Below are positions 41,856 to 51,130 of a stretch of 64,000 bases of DNA, in pieces; the stretch's first letter is position 1; the number at the start of each line of letters is the position of its first letter. A model generated the notes under the pieces. That model saw only the letters and a program-made list of their open reading frames with translations. It was not told the origin of the DNA and made no database searches. This DNA comes from JANXYY01 sp035530875 (lineage in GTDB: Bacteria > Actinomycetota > Actinomycetes > Nanopelagicales > Nanopelagicaceae). The DNA lies in assembly GCA_035530875.1 (NCBI GenBank), contig DATKUB010000054.1:1-64000 (forward strand), in the 5' to 3' direction. A program made the position numbers and the translations under genes.

Positions 41856-42938
41856 CTATTCGATTGTCTCAACCTGCTGGAGTGCGCAGGTGGCCGTAAT
41901 TGTCATCGGATACGTTCCCGTTGTGCCCGTACCGTCGGTCACAGTGAAGTAGAGAGACCCCCCGGAAGATCCTCCGCTTGCAGTTCCAAATCCTCGAAAT
42001 ACATATTCCCTTGCCGATGTCAGGGTCGCCTTATCGAACACAACTCCCTCACCAATTGAACTATCGGAGTTGATGGTTACCGTCGAAGTGCCTCCAACAG
42101 AAAAGGCAAATGCACGATTGGAAGGAGCGTTACCTCTTGCGTGCACAATCAACAGGAATTCATAGTTTTGATTTGCGCTCAATGTGCCAAAAGCACTGGA
42201 ACTTCCATCAGTATTCGGGGTAGAACTTGAAAGCGAAAAGTTCGGCACAGTAATGAAAGTGACTTTGGAAGGCCCACGAGGTCCTACGGTCCCGGTGGCC
42301 CCGGCCGCTCCGGCAAGGCCTGTCTCGCCTCTGAGCCCCTGCAAACCGGTGGCACCAGTGGCGCCTGCCGCTCCGGTCGGCCCAGGCAGCCCCGCACTTC
42401 CCGTCGAACCTGTTGAACCTGCAGGCCCAGCCACTCCCGCTGGTCCGGTAGCACCGGTGGCGCCTGGAATTCCGGCGGCGCCACTAGCACCTACAGAGCC
42501 GGGCGCTCCAGCCGGTCCCGCTTGGCCGATAGGACCAGCGCTTCCTGCTGTGACGGTCGCAGAACCGCTAGCTCCCCCTTCGCCTTTAGCCCCTGTTTTC
42601 CCCTGGGGCCCAGTGGGACCATTAGCCCCGGCTGGTCCAGGTGTCCCTACCGGACCGATAAGCAATACCGGAAGGGGCCATCGTCCCTTTGTCTTGGGTC
42701 CGAAAAATCGCCACGACTTTCGATCGATGTAAAAATCTCCATTGTGCCCAAGTGATGAGGAGGGCGTTCCGATTCCGCTGAGAATCGTATTGATCGCTAA
42801 CGGAAGAGTGCGTCCCGCTTTAGAAATCCCCTTGCTCGCTTTCGCCGACTTAGGTTCCGCATCAGCGGATTCAACCCAGAAGGTTGAACTAGCAACCACC
42901 ACGCAAGCCGATATCAAGACTCCAGTTAAACGATTCAT
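41856..42938 (-). CDS. secreted collagen-like (Gly-X-Y repeat) protein
   Basis: 360 residues from the ATG at 42938, preceded by GGGGGTGG; frame extends to 43010. A signal peptide (LTGVLISACVVVASSTFW, cleavage near SADA) is followed by a linker containing GDFYIDRKSWRFFGPKT, a motif common before bacterial collagen-like stretches. A Gly-X-Y region of roughly 130 residues follows (GPVGTPGPAGANGPTGPQG...), then a ~115-residue C-terminal beta-rich domain with two remaining features: LSANQNYEFLL and a final Cys. Probably a surface or fibrous protein. No LPXTG sorting signal is seen. Confidence 0.88.
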   Translation of the reverse strand: MNRLTGVLISACVVVASSTFWVESADAEPKSAKASKGISKAGRTLPLAINTILSGIGTPSSSLGHNGDFYIDRKSWRFFGPKTKGRWPLPVLLIGPVGTPGPAGANGPTGPQGKTGAKGEGGASGSATVTAGSAGPIGQAGPAGAPGSVGASGAAGIPGATGATGPAGVAGPAGSTGSTGSAGLPGPTGAAGATGATGLQGLRGETGLAGAAGATGTVGPRGPSKVTFITVPNFSLSSSTPNTDGSSSAFGTLSANQNYEFLLIVHARGNAPSNRAFAFSVGGTSTVTINSDSSIGEGVVFDKATLTSAREYVFRGFGTASGGSSGGSLYFTVTDGTGTTGTYPMTITATCALQQVETIE

Positions 42939-43088
42939 CACGGCCACCCCCGAGCGGCTAGATATGTTGTGCTTCCACAACGTAGCCCCGAAATGTGGAA
43001 AGTCAAACACTCTCGGCAGTCTCCCAGGCGCTATTTATGACCTCATCAGGAGCGAACGCTTAACTTCAGATAACCAAAGGGGTACGCA

Positions 43089-43763
43089 ATGCAGAAGAGA
43101 ACCAAGATGATGTTGGCAGCCAGCGGCACTGGGCTCGCCTTGTTGATCGGCGGGGTTGGAGTTGCCAATGCAGACAGCAACTCACCTGGCACATCAAAGT
43201 CGCTCGGAGCGTCGCGAATCGGCGGGGACGCTCATTCTCCATTCAGTCACGTGCTTTCTGTCTTGGTCGCAAAGGGCACCATCACTCAGGCACAGGCCGA
43301 TGCAATCGTTAAAGAAGCATCCAATGAGCGCGCGACGCAGGATGCCTCACATGCCGCAAGCGAGACGGCACATGAGACCTTGATCGCGACAACAATTGGT
43401 AGCGATTGGCCGACAATTCTCAAGCGCCTACAGGCGGGAGATTCCTTAGCAACGATCGCAGGAGCAAAAACGGCAGCATTGATAAGCGCACTTGTGAATG
43501 AAGCAGGCGCTCAAATTGATGCTGGAGTAAACGCTGGACGGATCACTTCAACCCAAGCGACGACGATTAAAGCCAACCTCCAGGAGCACATCACTGCCGC
43601 AGTCAACGGCACTGGACATCCAGATGGAATGTTCGGAGGGCCAGCTGGCTTTAGAGGTCGGATGGGCAATCCTGATGGACTCAGACATCAGGGCGGGCCT
43701 TTGGGGTTCATGGGCCACGGCGCAGCGAGAGTTCCTAATGCACCTTCGGTGCCCTCGGCCTAA
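43089..43763 (+). CDS. secreted hypothetical protein
   Basis: 224 residues with a signal peptide (KRTKMMLAASGTGLALLIGG, cleavage near NADS). The mature part has two similar helical segments built on GTITQAQADAIVKEA and GRITSTQATTIKANL, each like the xxITxxQAxxI repeats of actinobacterial secreted proteins, and a Gly/Met/His-rich tail (MFGGPAGFRGRMGNPDG) that could bind metal. ATG at 43089. It diverges from the collagen-like gene and ends at a strong terminator. Confidence 0.75.
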   Translation: MQKRTKMMLAASGTGLALLIGGVGVANADSNSPGTSKSLGASRIGGDAHSPFSHVLSVLVAKGTITQAQADAIVKEASNERATQDASHAASETAHETLIATTIGSDWPTILKRLQAGDSLATIAGAKTAALISALVNEAGAQIDAGVNAGRITSTQATTIKANLQEHITAAVNGTGHPDGMFGGPAGFRGRMGNPDGLRHQGGPLGFMGHGAARVPNAPSVPSA

Positions 43764-43795
43764 TTAAAGCCTCCATTCAAGGGCGGATGGGAAAG

Positions 43796-43840
43796 AAAAA
43801 GCAGGAGCTGGAGTGACTATCCAGCTCCTGCTTTTTCTTT
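43796..43840. terminator. bidirectional rho-independent terminator
   Basis: A perfect 16-bp stem (AAAAAGCAGGAGCTGG at 43796-43811 with CCAGCTCCTGCTTTTT at 43821-43836) has a 9-base loop. T-runs follow on both strands (TTTTTCTTT each way). It lies between the convergent secreted-protein gene and trmB, starting right at the trmB stop. Confidence 0.93.
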
Positions 43841-44519
43841 AATGTTTTCGATAAATGAAATCCCATACCTCGTGCCCTTTGGCTATGCCTTGCAACTCAA
43901 AGCGAGTAAACGGGCGCCAATCGGGACGGGCTACGAGCCCTCCGTCCAGGTCAGAGTTTCCATCGCACAGTGCAGAAATCCATTTTGCATACGCCTCCCA
44001 GTCGGTGGCCACATGCAGCGTGCCCCCAATTTCTAATTTAGAGACCACTAGTTCAAGCCAATCGACTTGAACTATTCGCCTTTTGTGATGACGCTTCTTC
44101 GGCCAGGGATCTGGAAAGTAGAGCCGAATTCCATCAAGCGAGTTAGCAGCGATCTGGTTTTCCAATACAGAGACGGCGTCGCCATCGATAATGCGAATGT
44201 TAGACAATTTTCGTTCAGCAATCTTGACCAAAAGGGACCCGATCCCCGGGTGATGTACCTCGATCGCCAAAATTCCTACTTCTGGGTTTGCCTCAGCCAT
44301 CAGAGCGGTTGCCTCACCCATACCGGTTCCAATTTCGACAATGATTTCCGTGCAGGACTTGAACATTCCGGCAAGATCGAGCGGGCCAAGGGAATCAATG
44401 CCAATGGCATCCCAATGCAATTCGCGTGCCTCTTCTTGTGCCTTTGTGCCTCGGCCGCTCCTGAGTTTGAAACTACGGATTTCTCTCGGCGGGACCCCGT
44501 GTTCAACGCTCGATTTCAA
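43839..44519 (-). CDS. trmB: tRNA (guanosine(46)-N7)-methyltransferase
   Basis: 226-residue SAM-dependent methyltransferase making m7G46 in tRNA. The SAM motif VEIGTGMGEATALMA is near residue 62, IEVHHPGIGSLL after it, and the signature LYFPDPWPKKRHHKRR near 135. Start is a TTG at 44519 preceded by GGAACGGA; no earlier ATG is available. Ends in a shared bidirectional terminator. Confidence 0.94.
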   Translation of the reverse strand: MKSSVEHGVPPREIRSFKLRSGRGTKAQEEARELHWDAIGIDSLGPLDLAGMFKSCTEIIVEIGTGMGEATALMAEANPEVGILAIEVHHPGIGSLLVKIAERKLSNIRIIDGDAVSVLENQIAANSLDGIRLYFPDPWPKKRHHKRRIVQVDWLELVVSKLEIGGTLHVATDWEAYAKWISALCDGNSDLDGGLVARPDWRPFTRFELQGIAKGHEVWDFIYRKH

Positions 44520-44667
44520 TTCCGTTCCAATCCTTGATGAGCGGCCGTTCCCGGCCTGATCCCCCAGTCAAATCTCTGCGGCTCAATTGTTTACCATCGG
44601 AGGAGTTCACGTCTGCCACCCTCCCATGCTTGGATGGATCTTGCCCAACCTATAGAAGGAGCAACAC

Positions 44668-47223
44668 GTGCCTGGAATGAACCTGACCCGAGCCGAAGCA
44701 GCCGAACGCTCGGAACTTATTTCCGTAGAGTCCTACAACGTCGTTCTCGACGTGACTAGCGATGAAAAGACTTTCCTTGCCCGAACTACCGTCGAGTTCA
44801 CCGGCAACAAGCCTGGAGCCACATTTATTGACGTTGTGGCGGCATCTCTTACTAGCGCGACTCTCAACGGCGCAAAATTGGATATTTCAGGTTTCGACGG
44901 CCAGTCTCTTGAAGTAACACCAGCTCTAGGCGCAAATACTCTCATTGTCGAGGCCGTTGCCAACTTCATGAATACTGGCGAGGGCCTGCATCGTTTCGTA
45001 GACCCAGCCGATGGCGAAGTTTATTTGTACTCGCAATTCGAAACGGCGGATGCTCGGCGCATGTACGCCTGCTTTGATCAGCCAAACCTAAAGGCAACCT
45101 TCACGCTTACAGTGGATGTCCCCGATCACTGGGAAGTAATTTCAAATAATCCAGTCGAGACCAAAGAATCCGTGCGCGATGGGGTCACTCGCTGGAGCTT
45201 CGTTACGACGCCGCGCATCTCCACTTACATCACTGCACTTGTTGCTGGGCCATACCACTGCGTCCATGACGTCTACGCAGGCGCGGAAAAAGAGATCCCG
45301 TTGGGGATCTATTGCCGTAAGTCACTCGCTCCACACCTTGATGCGGATCAAATCTTCACAGTGACAAAGCAGGGCTTCGACTTTTTTGAAAAAGAATTTG
45401 GCCTGGCGTACGCGTTCGACAAGTACGACCAGATCGCTGTCGCGGAATTCAATGCTGGAGCCATGGAGAACGTCGGCTGCGTGACGTTTGCTGAGGACTA
45501 CTTCGTGTTCAGGAGCAAAGTCACAGACCGTTCGTACAATTGGCGGGCAAATGTGATTCTGCACGAAATGGCACACATGTGGTTTGGTGACTTGGTAACC
45601 ATGTCCTGGTGGGACGACTTATGGCTCAACGAATCCTTTGCAGAATGGGTCTCATACCTCGCGCTCGCCAGAGCGACTCGCTTCACCAACTCGTGGACCG
45701 TATTCAACGCCGAACGGAAGAATTGGGCTTATCGCCAGGACCAACTCTCATCAACGCACCCAATCGTTACAGACATGATTGATCTTGAAACGGTCAAGAC
45801 AAACTTTGATGGAATCACGTACGCAAAGGGAGCCTCTGCTCTTCTCCAGCTTGTGGCATACGTTGGCGAACAGAATTTCATTGCGGGATTGCGCACCTAC
45901 TTCGCCAAGCACGCTTGGGGCAACACCACGCTTAATGATTTGCTCGTGGAACTCGGAGCCACTAGCGGCCGTGATCTAAAGCCTTGGGTCGCAACTTGGC
46001 TTAAGACGGCCGGCGTCAACACCCTTCGCCCTGAGTTAGTAGTAGATGGCGATAATTACGCTTCAGTAGCGATCGCTCAAGAGGCTCCGCTAATTCCAGA
46101 AGGATCCACAGAATTACGCCCCCACCGAATGTCAGTTGCGTTGTACGACGTCACGGATGGGAATTTGACCAAACGTCGAAGCGTCGAGTTGGACGTGACT
46201 GGCGCGCGCACCGAGATTCCGGAGTTTGCTGGCGATCGCGTCGCGGATCTTCTCCTTATCAACGACGGCGATCTGTCTTACGCAAAGATTCGCTTCGACG
46301 AAAGATCCATTGCGACGCTACGAACGAATTTCGAAAACATAACCGATCCATTAGCCCGAGCCCTCTGCTCTGCAGCAGCGTGGGACATGCTCCGCGATGC
46401 CGAACTGAGCGCATCGGATTTCGTTCCTTTGATGCTCGGTGGAATGCGAACTGAAACCGATATTTCCCTTGTGCAGATGGCAATGCTCCAAGTCGATACT
46501 GCGGTGGAGCTCTACGCGGCACCTGAGCACCGGGATCAATTGCGCATCACTCAAACTGAAGCGCTGCGGGCTCTTCTTGATCAGAGCGAGGATGGTTCGG
46601 ATCATCAGTTAGCTTTTGCTCGCGCATTTGCCAGCGCGGCCGCTAATGCCTCCGACGCAGCCCATCTCAAGTATGTGGAAGACCTCTTGAACGGTGCCCT
46701 GGAGGGACTCGCCATCGACGACGATCTTCGCTGGCATTTCCTGGGTGTATTGGCTTCGCGCGGCGAAATTGGCGAGGCCAAAATTGCCGAAGCCCTGGCG
46801 AAGGACAATACGGCCAGCGGCGTGAAGGCAGCCACCTTCGCCCGCGCTTCAATTCCAACACCTGAGGCGAAGGAGAAGGCCTGGGCTGAAGCAATCGCTT
46901 GCAAGGTCCCAAACCATATTCAGATTGCGCTGATCTCAGGGATACAGCGAGCGAACCAGCGAAATCTCATGGAACCCTTCGTTGATCGCTACTTTGAGTC
47001 GCTGGTTCCAACTTGGAGTGAACAGTCCCATGAGATGGCATCAAATATCGTGATGCGACTCTTCCCAATCATGGTTACAACTCACGGGTCCCTCAGCAAG
47101 ACCATAGCCTGGCTGGCCCAGCCCAATATACCTAGCGCACTTCACCGGCTGGTTGCGGAGAATCGAGACGCGCTGGAAAGAGCGCTAAATGCTCAAGCCT
47201 TTGACGCTCTGCCTGCTAGTTAA
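44668..47223 (+). CDS. pepN: aminopeptidase N (M1 zinc metallopeptidase)
   Basis: 851 residues. The GAMENVG substrate motif is near residue 268 and the zinc site HEMAHMWFGD with the downstream Glu in WLNESFAEW. The C-terminal ERAP1-like helical domain is present, so it is full length (LRPHRMSVALYD...). It removes N-terminal residues from peptides in the cytoplasm. GTG at 44668 has AAGGAG eight bases upstream. Its last bases overlap the convergent small gene. Confidence 0.95.
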   Translation: MPGMNLTRAEAAERSELISVESYNVVLDVTSDEKTFLARTTVEFTGNKPGATFIDVVAASLTSATLNGAKLDISGFDGQSLEVTPALGANTLIVEAVANFMNTGEGLHRFVDPADGEVYLYSQFETADARRMYACFDQPNLKATFTLTVDVPDHWEVISNNPVETKESVRDGVTRWSFVTTPRISTYITALVAGPYHCVHDVYAGAEKEIPLGIYCRKSLAPHLDADQIFTVTKQGFDFFEKEFGLAYAFDKYDQIAVAEFNAGAMENVGCVTFAEDYFVFRSKVTDRSYNWRANVILHEMAHMWFGDLVTMSWWDDLWLNESFAEWVSYLALARATRFTNSWTVFNAERKNWAYRQDQLSSTHPIVTDMIDLETVKTNFDGITYAKGASALLQLVAYVGEQNFIAGLRTYFAKHAWGNTTLNDLLVELGATSGRDLKPWVATWLKTAGVNTLRPELVVDGDNYASVAIAQEAPLIPEGSTELRPHRMSVALYDVTDGNLTKRRSVELDVTGARTEIPEFAGDRVADLLLINDGDLSYAKIRFDERSIATLRTNFENITDPLARALCSAAAWDMLRDAELSASDFVPLMLGGMRTETDISLVQMAMLQVDTAVELYAAPEHRDQLRITQTEALRALLDQSEDGSDHQLAFARAFASAAANASDAAHLKYVEDLLNGALEGLAIDDDLRWHFLGVLASRGEIGEAKIAEALAKDNTASGVKAATFARASIPTPEAKEKAWAEAIACKVPNHIQIALISGIQRANQRNLMEPFVDRYFESLVPTWSEQSHEMASNIVMRLFPIMVTTHGSLSKTIAWLAQPNIPSALHRLVAENRDALERALNAQAFDALPAS

Positions 47224-47357
47224 ACGCGATCTGGGCGCTCTAATGCGCTAGTGCCACCGCCTCTAGGCGAGGTGGCGGCCCAGACGATCCCCGCTATCAG
47301 TGCGAAGAGTCCCAATGGGGCGCCGACGAAAATCAGAATGGTTTCAGAAGCAGGCAT
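47220..47357 (-). CDS. small membrane protein, CtaJ-like by position and form
   Basis: 45 residues, ATG at 47357, TAA at 47220-47222. An N-terminal helix (TILIFVGAPLGLFALIAGIV) is followed by a Gly/Arg tail. In mycobacteria and relatives a small aa3-oxidase-associated subunit (CtaJ) of this form lies near pepN and an HNH gene, as here; that link is from memory of gene order. It overlaps the pepN end by 4 bases, convergent. Confidence 0.55.
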   Translation of the reverse strand: MPASETILIFVGAPLGLFALIAGIVWAATSPRGGGTSALERPDRV

Positions 47358-47373
47358 GGGCCAAGAGTAGGGC

Positions 47374-47889
47374 TCAAGCTATTGCGGTTGCCACTCCGAA
47401 GGGCTCGAGGTAGGGAACCCAACGGGGATCAGCGCGACCGGATCCGATGATGCGCCAAGCCGCTCCCGCTGGTTCGGCAGGTTTTAACCGGAGGCGCCAA
47501 CCTAGATCTTTGAGCATGCGATCAGCCTTAGTGTGATTGCATCTGTGGCAGGCCGAAACCACGTTTTCCCAGTGGTGAGCGCCTCCGCGACTCCTTGGAA
47601 TGACGTGATCAATGCTCGTGGCTGGGGCGTTGCAATAGACGCAGCGCCCACCATCACGAGCAAAGATGGCGCGACGGGTAAGTGGCACGGTATGTCGATA
47701 AGGAACGCGCACAAAGCGCGCGAGACGAATCACCGCCGGGAGTGCCGTCTGCCCGTGAGCGTGGTGGACCACTCGATCCGAGTCTTCGACCACCACGGCG
47801 CGGTGATTGAGGACCAGGATCAGTGCTCTACGCTCCGGCACGACACAGAGCGGCTCGAAGGTGGCGTTTAACACCAAAGCGTGACGCAT
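47374..47889 (-). CDS. HNH endonuclease family protein
   Basis: 171 residues. The HNH core has a CxxC (GGRCVYCNAPATSIDHVIPR, ~88-107) and ENVVSACHRCNHTKADR (~116-132), giving the zinc Cys pairs and catalytic His. The N-terminus (VLNATFEPLCVVPERRALIL) matches the standalone actinobacterial HNH group whose role is unknown. ATG at 47889. It is 16 bases upstream of the small membrane protein gene. Confidence 0.88.
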   Translation of the reverse strand: MRHALVLNATFEPLCVVPERRALILVLNHRAVVVEDSDRVVHHAHGQTALPAVIRLARFVRVPYRHTVPLTRRAIFARDGGRCVYCNAPATSIDHVIPRSRGGAHHWENVVSACHRCNHTKADRMLKDLGWRLRLKPAEPAGAAWRIIGSGRADPRWVPYLEPFGVATAIA

Positions 47890-48015
47890 CAGGTCAGACC
47901 TTCCTGACGACGCGTGGCTCGCGCCGGCTTGGAGGTAATCTTTGCCGCTTGTGCCCCAATCAACCAGTATTGACGCGTAAATTTTCTTGAAATCCTCCCG
48001 CGTTAGGCTTACGAC

Positions 48016-50157
48016 ATGAGTTCAAAAAGTGGATCAGCACCTCAAACTGCGAGTTATATCTACCCATCTGCCGCCAGAGATCCGCTGGTAGAACAGATTC
48101 ACGGTCGAGAGGTCTCAGACCCATATCGCTGGCTCGAGAGGGGCGATAGTGATGAGACCAGGAGGTGGCAGACCGAAGAGAACTCGCTTTGGGACAAGGA
48201 ACTCGAGCAGTTAAGTGGGCGCGATGAGTGGACGGCAAGAGTTACCCAGTTGCTTGAAGCCGGCTACGTATCAGCTCCGGCAATGCGTGGCGATTTTGCG
48301 TTCTTCATGCGCCGAGCAGCGGGACAGGAGCATGGGGTTCTCCTGGTCAACAGCCAAGGACGCGCTGAGCGAGTCTTGATTGACCCAATGTTGATCGACC
48401 CGACTGGATCAACAACTTTGGACGCCTGGCAGCCAAGCAAAGAAGGAAATCTACTTGCCTATCAACTTTCCAAAGGCGGAACCGAGGAGGCCGAACTTTT
48501 CGTCCTCGACGTCGTAAGCGGAAAAATCATCGAGGGACCAATTGATCGAACCCGATATTCACCTGTCGCTTGGGTGCCAGGTGGAGGTGCATTTTTCTAT
48601 GGACGTCGACTAGATCCGTCGCTCATCCCAGCGGATGAGGCACAGTTCCACCGTCGCATCTATCTGCATCAGGTTGGAACACCAGCCGCTGCAGATGTAG
48701 AAATTTTCGGCGCAGGACTAGATATGACGAACTACTACGACGTCGCCGTCTCACTTGATGGACGCTGGCTGCAGATCAGCGCCAGCGCGGGCACCGAACC
48801 ACGAAATGATCTCTGGATCGCTGATCTCAGTAGAACCTCGCTCGCGACCCCTGAATTCGTAATGATTCAAGATTCCAATCTTGATGCCCAGACGAGCATC
48901 CACTTCGGGCGTGATGGCCGGGTCTACATATCGACGGATAGGGACGCCCCGCGCGGCCAAATCTGTTTCACATCGCCAGCTGAGTTAATTGATCTAGGGG
49001 CGAAGGCCAAATGGCACGATTTCATCACCGAGGACGACGAAGCGGTCATGGAAGGGTGGAGCATTCTCGATGGTTCCGATCTCAAGGCCTCACTACTTCT
49101 CGTGGCCCGGACGCGGCATGCAATCAGCGAAATCTCAATTCATGATCTGGTCACCGGCGATGAACTTGGCAAGATTGCCATGCCAGGCCTTGGCTCCTTG
49201 ACGGGTCTTACTGAGCGCCCCGAGGGTGGTCATGAAGCCTGGTTTGGATACACCGATCACGTCACGCCGCCTACTGTTTATCATTTTGACGCTAGAAGTG
49301 GTCAAGTTACTAAGTGGGCTGACCCGCCAGGATCTATCGTGGTACCAACGGTTTTTTCACGTCAGGTGGCGTACAAATCGCTTGACGAAACCATTGTGCG
49401 AATGTCGATCCTTTCACTCACTGAAAATCCTGATCGTCCTCGGCCGACAATCATCTACGGATACGGCGGTTTCGGCGTTGGACTTTCTCCAGGCTATTCG
49501 GCAGCTGCACTCGCGTGGGTCGAAGCTGGCGGTGTCTGGGTCGTGGCTAACCTGCGCGGCGGTGATGAAGAAGGAGAGGATTGGCACCGCGATGGCATGC
49601 GCAGCGAGAAGCAGAATGTCTTCGACGACCTACATTCCGCGGCGGAGCGCCTAATCTCCGACGGTTGGACAACCGCTAGCCAACTCGCTATCCAAGGTGG
49701 GTCCAATGGCGGTCTGCTCGTTGGGGCAGCCCTTACCCAACGGCCCGAGCTCTATGCCGCAGTGGTCTGCTCGGCGCCGCTTTTGGACATGGTGCGATAT
49801 GAATCTTTTGGTTTGGGTGCCACTTGGTCCGACGAGTACGGCTCAGCCGCCATCGCTGAGGAATTTGAATGGCTGATCTCATACTCCCCTTACCACCACG
49901 TTCATTCTGGTGTCGATTACCCAGCAACACTTTTCACTGTGTTCGAAGGCGATTCGAGGGTCGATCTCATGCACGCAAGGAAGATGTGCGCTTCGCTTCA
50001 ATTCGCAACCGCATCGAAGCGACCAGTCTTGATTCGATCTGAATCAAACGTCGGTCATGGCGGGCGAGCCGTCTCGAAAGCGGTCGACGTAACCGCCGAT
50101 GGATTAGCATTTACTGCACGGTGGACTGGCCTTTCGCCGACGGGAGGGCGAATGTGA
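48016..50157 (+). CDS. prolyl oligopeptidase (S9A family serine peptidase)
   Basis: 713 residues, the usual length. An N-terminal beta-propeller starts after DPYRWLERGDSDETRRW. The catalytic domain shows GGSNGGLLVGAAL (nucleophile Ser, ~565), EGDSRVDLMHARK (Asp) and NVGHGGR (His). It cleaves short peptides after proline, likely in the cytoplasm since no signal peptide is seen. ATG at 48016. The following MscS gene starts inside its last codon (GTGA). Confidence 0.93.
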   Translation: MSSKSGSAPQTASYIYPSAARDPLVEQIHGREVSDPYRWLERGDSDETRRWQTEENSLWDKELEQLSGRDEWTARVTQLLEAGYVSAPAMRGDFAFFMRRAAGQEHGVLLVNSQGRAERVLIDPMLIDPTGSTTLDAWQPSKEGNLLAYQLSKGGTEEAELFVLDVVSGKIIEGPIDRTRYSPVAWVPGGGAFFYGRRLDPSLIPADEAQFHRRIYLHQVGTPAAADVEIFGAGLDMTNYYDVAVSLDGRWLQISASAGTEPRNDLWIADLSRTSLATPEFVMIQDSNLDAQTSIHFGRDGRVYISTDRDAPRGQICFTSPAELIDLGAKAKWHDFITEDDEAVMEGWSILDGSDLKASLLLVARTRHAISEISIHDLVTGDELGKIAMPGLGSLTGLTERPEGGHEAWFGYTDHVTPPTVYHFDARSGQVTKWADPPGSIVVPTVFSRQVAYKSLDETIVRMSILSLTENPDRPRPTIIYGYGGFGVGLSPGYSAAALAWVEAGGVWVVANLRGGDEEGEDWHRDGMRSEKQNVFDDLHSAAERLISDGWTTASQLAIQGGSNGGLLVGAALTQRPELYAAVVCSAPLLDMVRYESFGLGATWSDEYGSAAIAEEFEWLISYSPYHHVHSGVDYPATLFTVFEGDSRVDLMHARKMCASLQFATASKRPVLIRSESNVGHGGRAVSKAVDVTADGLAFTARWTGLSPTGGRM

Positions 50158-50726
50158 ATCTTGCCTTAGGAAAAACGCCGAAAGCGATGTGGCTCTGGTT
50201 TAGCGGAGCTCCACTTCATGTTCTAACAATCATTTTGGTGGGCCTTGCCATCTCGTGGCTTGGCGGCCGAGCGATCGGCAGAATTGTGACCCGAATCGCC
50301 ACGGGCAGCGGCGCACATCGTGACACTCACCACGAGGCAAATATTCGACTCCGCGAACGAGCGCTCACCACCGGAAGCGTTCTCCGAAGCACTCTGAATG
50401 CAGCCGTTCTAGTTGTTGCCACGGTGATGGTGCTCGGTGAACTTGGCTTGAACGTGACGCCTATCGTCGCCTCCGCCAGCATAATTGGCCTCGCGGTCGG
50501 CCTTGGCGCACAGAGCATTGTCAAGGACATGGTCTCGGGGCTCTTCTTGCTCCTCGAAGATCAGTTCGGCGTAGGAGATCGAATCAATGCCAACGATATT
50601 TCTGGAACCGTCGAGACAGTTGGTCTTCGAGTAACCACACTTAGAGATGATGCTGGCGTCCTCTGGTATATCCGCAATGGGGATATCGCAAAGATTGGAA
50701 ATAGTTCTCAGCCGAAACGCGCTTAG
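50154..50726 (+). CDS. small MscS-family mechanosensitive channel
   Basis: 190 residues, short for MscS. GTG at 50154 has GGGAGG six bases upstream and overlaps the prolyl oligopeptidase stop by four bases. Helices near 15-35 and 76-100 lead to the pore helix region ASIIGLAVGLGAQSIVKDMVSG, then LLEDQFGVGDRI and the beta domain GTVETVGLRVTTLRDDAG. The C-terminal vestibule is largely missing after WYIRNGDI, as in minimal actinobacterial MscS. Relieves osmotic downshock. Confidence 0.88.
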   Translation: MNLALGKTPKAMWLWFSGAPLHVLTIILVGLAISWLGGRAIGRIVTRIATGSGAHRDTHHEANIRLRERALTTGSVLRSTLNAAVLVVATVMVLGELGLNVTPIVASASIIGLAVGLGAQSIVKDMVSGLFLLLEDQFGVGDRINANDISGTVETVGLRVTTLRDDAGVLWYIRNGDIAKIGNSSQPKRA

Positions 50727-50743
50727 GTTCAGAGAAGTGCGTT

Positions 50744-51130
50744 CTATTCGTCGACATTGATCAGCGAATGAGCAGCTGCTACTAGATAGGACCATAGTTC
50801 GTGATCCAGATCATCGGACAAATCTAAAGAGTCCACGGCTTCACGCATATGAAGTAGCCAAGCATCGCGTTCCTGTATCCCGACATGAAATGGTGAATGA
50901 CGCATACGTAGCCTTGGATGACCGCGCAACTGTGAGTAAGTGTTCGGCCCGCCCCAGTACTGCTGGAGAAATAGAAAAAGTCGTTCCTTTGCTTCGGTTA
51001 AGTCTTCATCCGGATACATTGGACGAAGAATTGGATCGGTGGATACGCCTTCATAGAATTTGGCGACCAAACGGCGAAAGGTTTCCTCACCCCCGACTTG
51101 ATCGAAAAAGGTACCTTCCTCCCTAGCCAC
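50744..51130 (-). CDS. group II truncated haemoglobin (GlbO-type)
   Basis: 128 residues from a GTG at 51130 overlapping the glucosidase stop; a GTG at 51154 is the alternative. FFDQVGGEETFRRLVAKFYEGV opens the globin; FLQQYWGGPNTYSQLRGHPRLRMRHSPF contains the Trp-Gly-Gly-Pro and the proximal-His region. Such proteins bind oxygen or NO and are conserved across actinobacteria. Confidence 0.92.
   Translation of the reverse strand: MAREEGTFFDQVGGEETFRRLVAKFYEGVSTDPILRPMYPDEDLTEAKERLFLFLQQYWGGPNTYSQLRGHPRLRMRHSPFHVGIQERDAWLLHMREAVDSLDLSDDLDHELWSYLVAAAHSLINVDE

Noticed and set aside
42184..42732. 182-residue Pro/Ala-rich frame on the plus strand
   Set aside because: It is the antisense shadow of the collagen-like Gly-X-Y repeats; the opposite strand has signal peptide and start signals.
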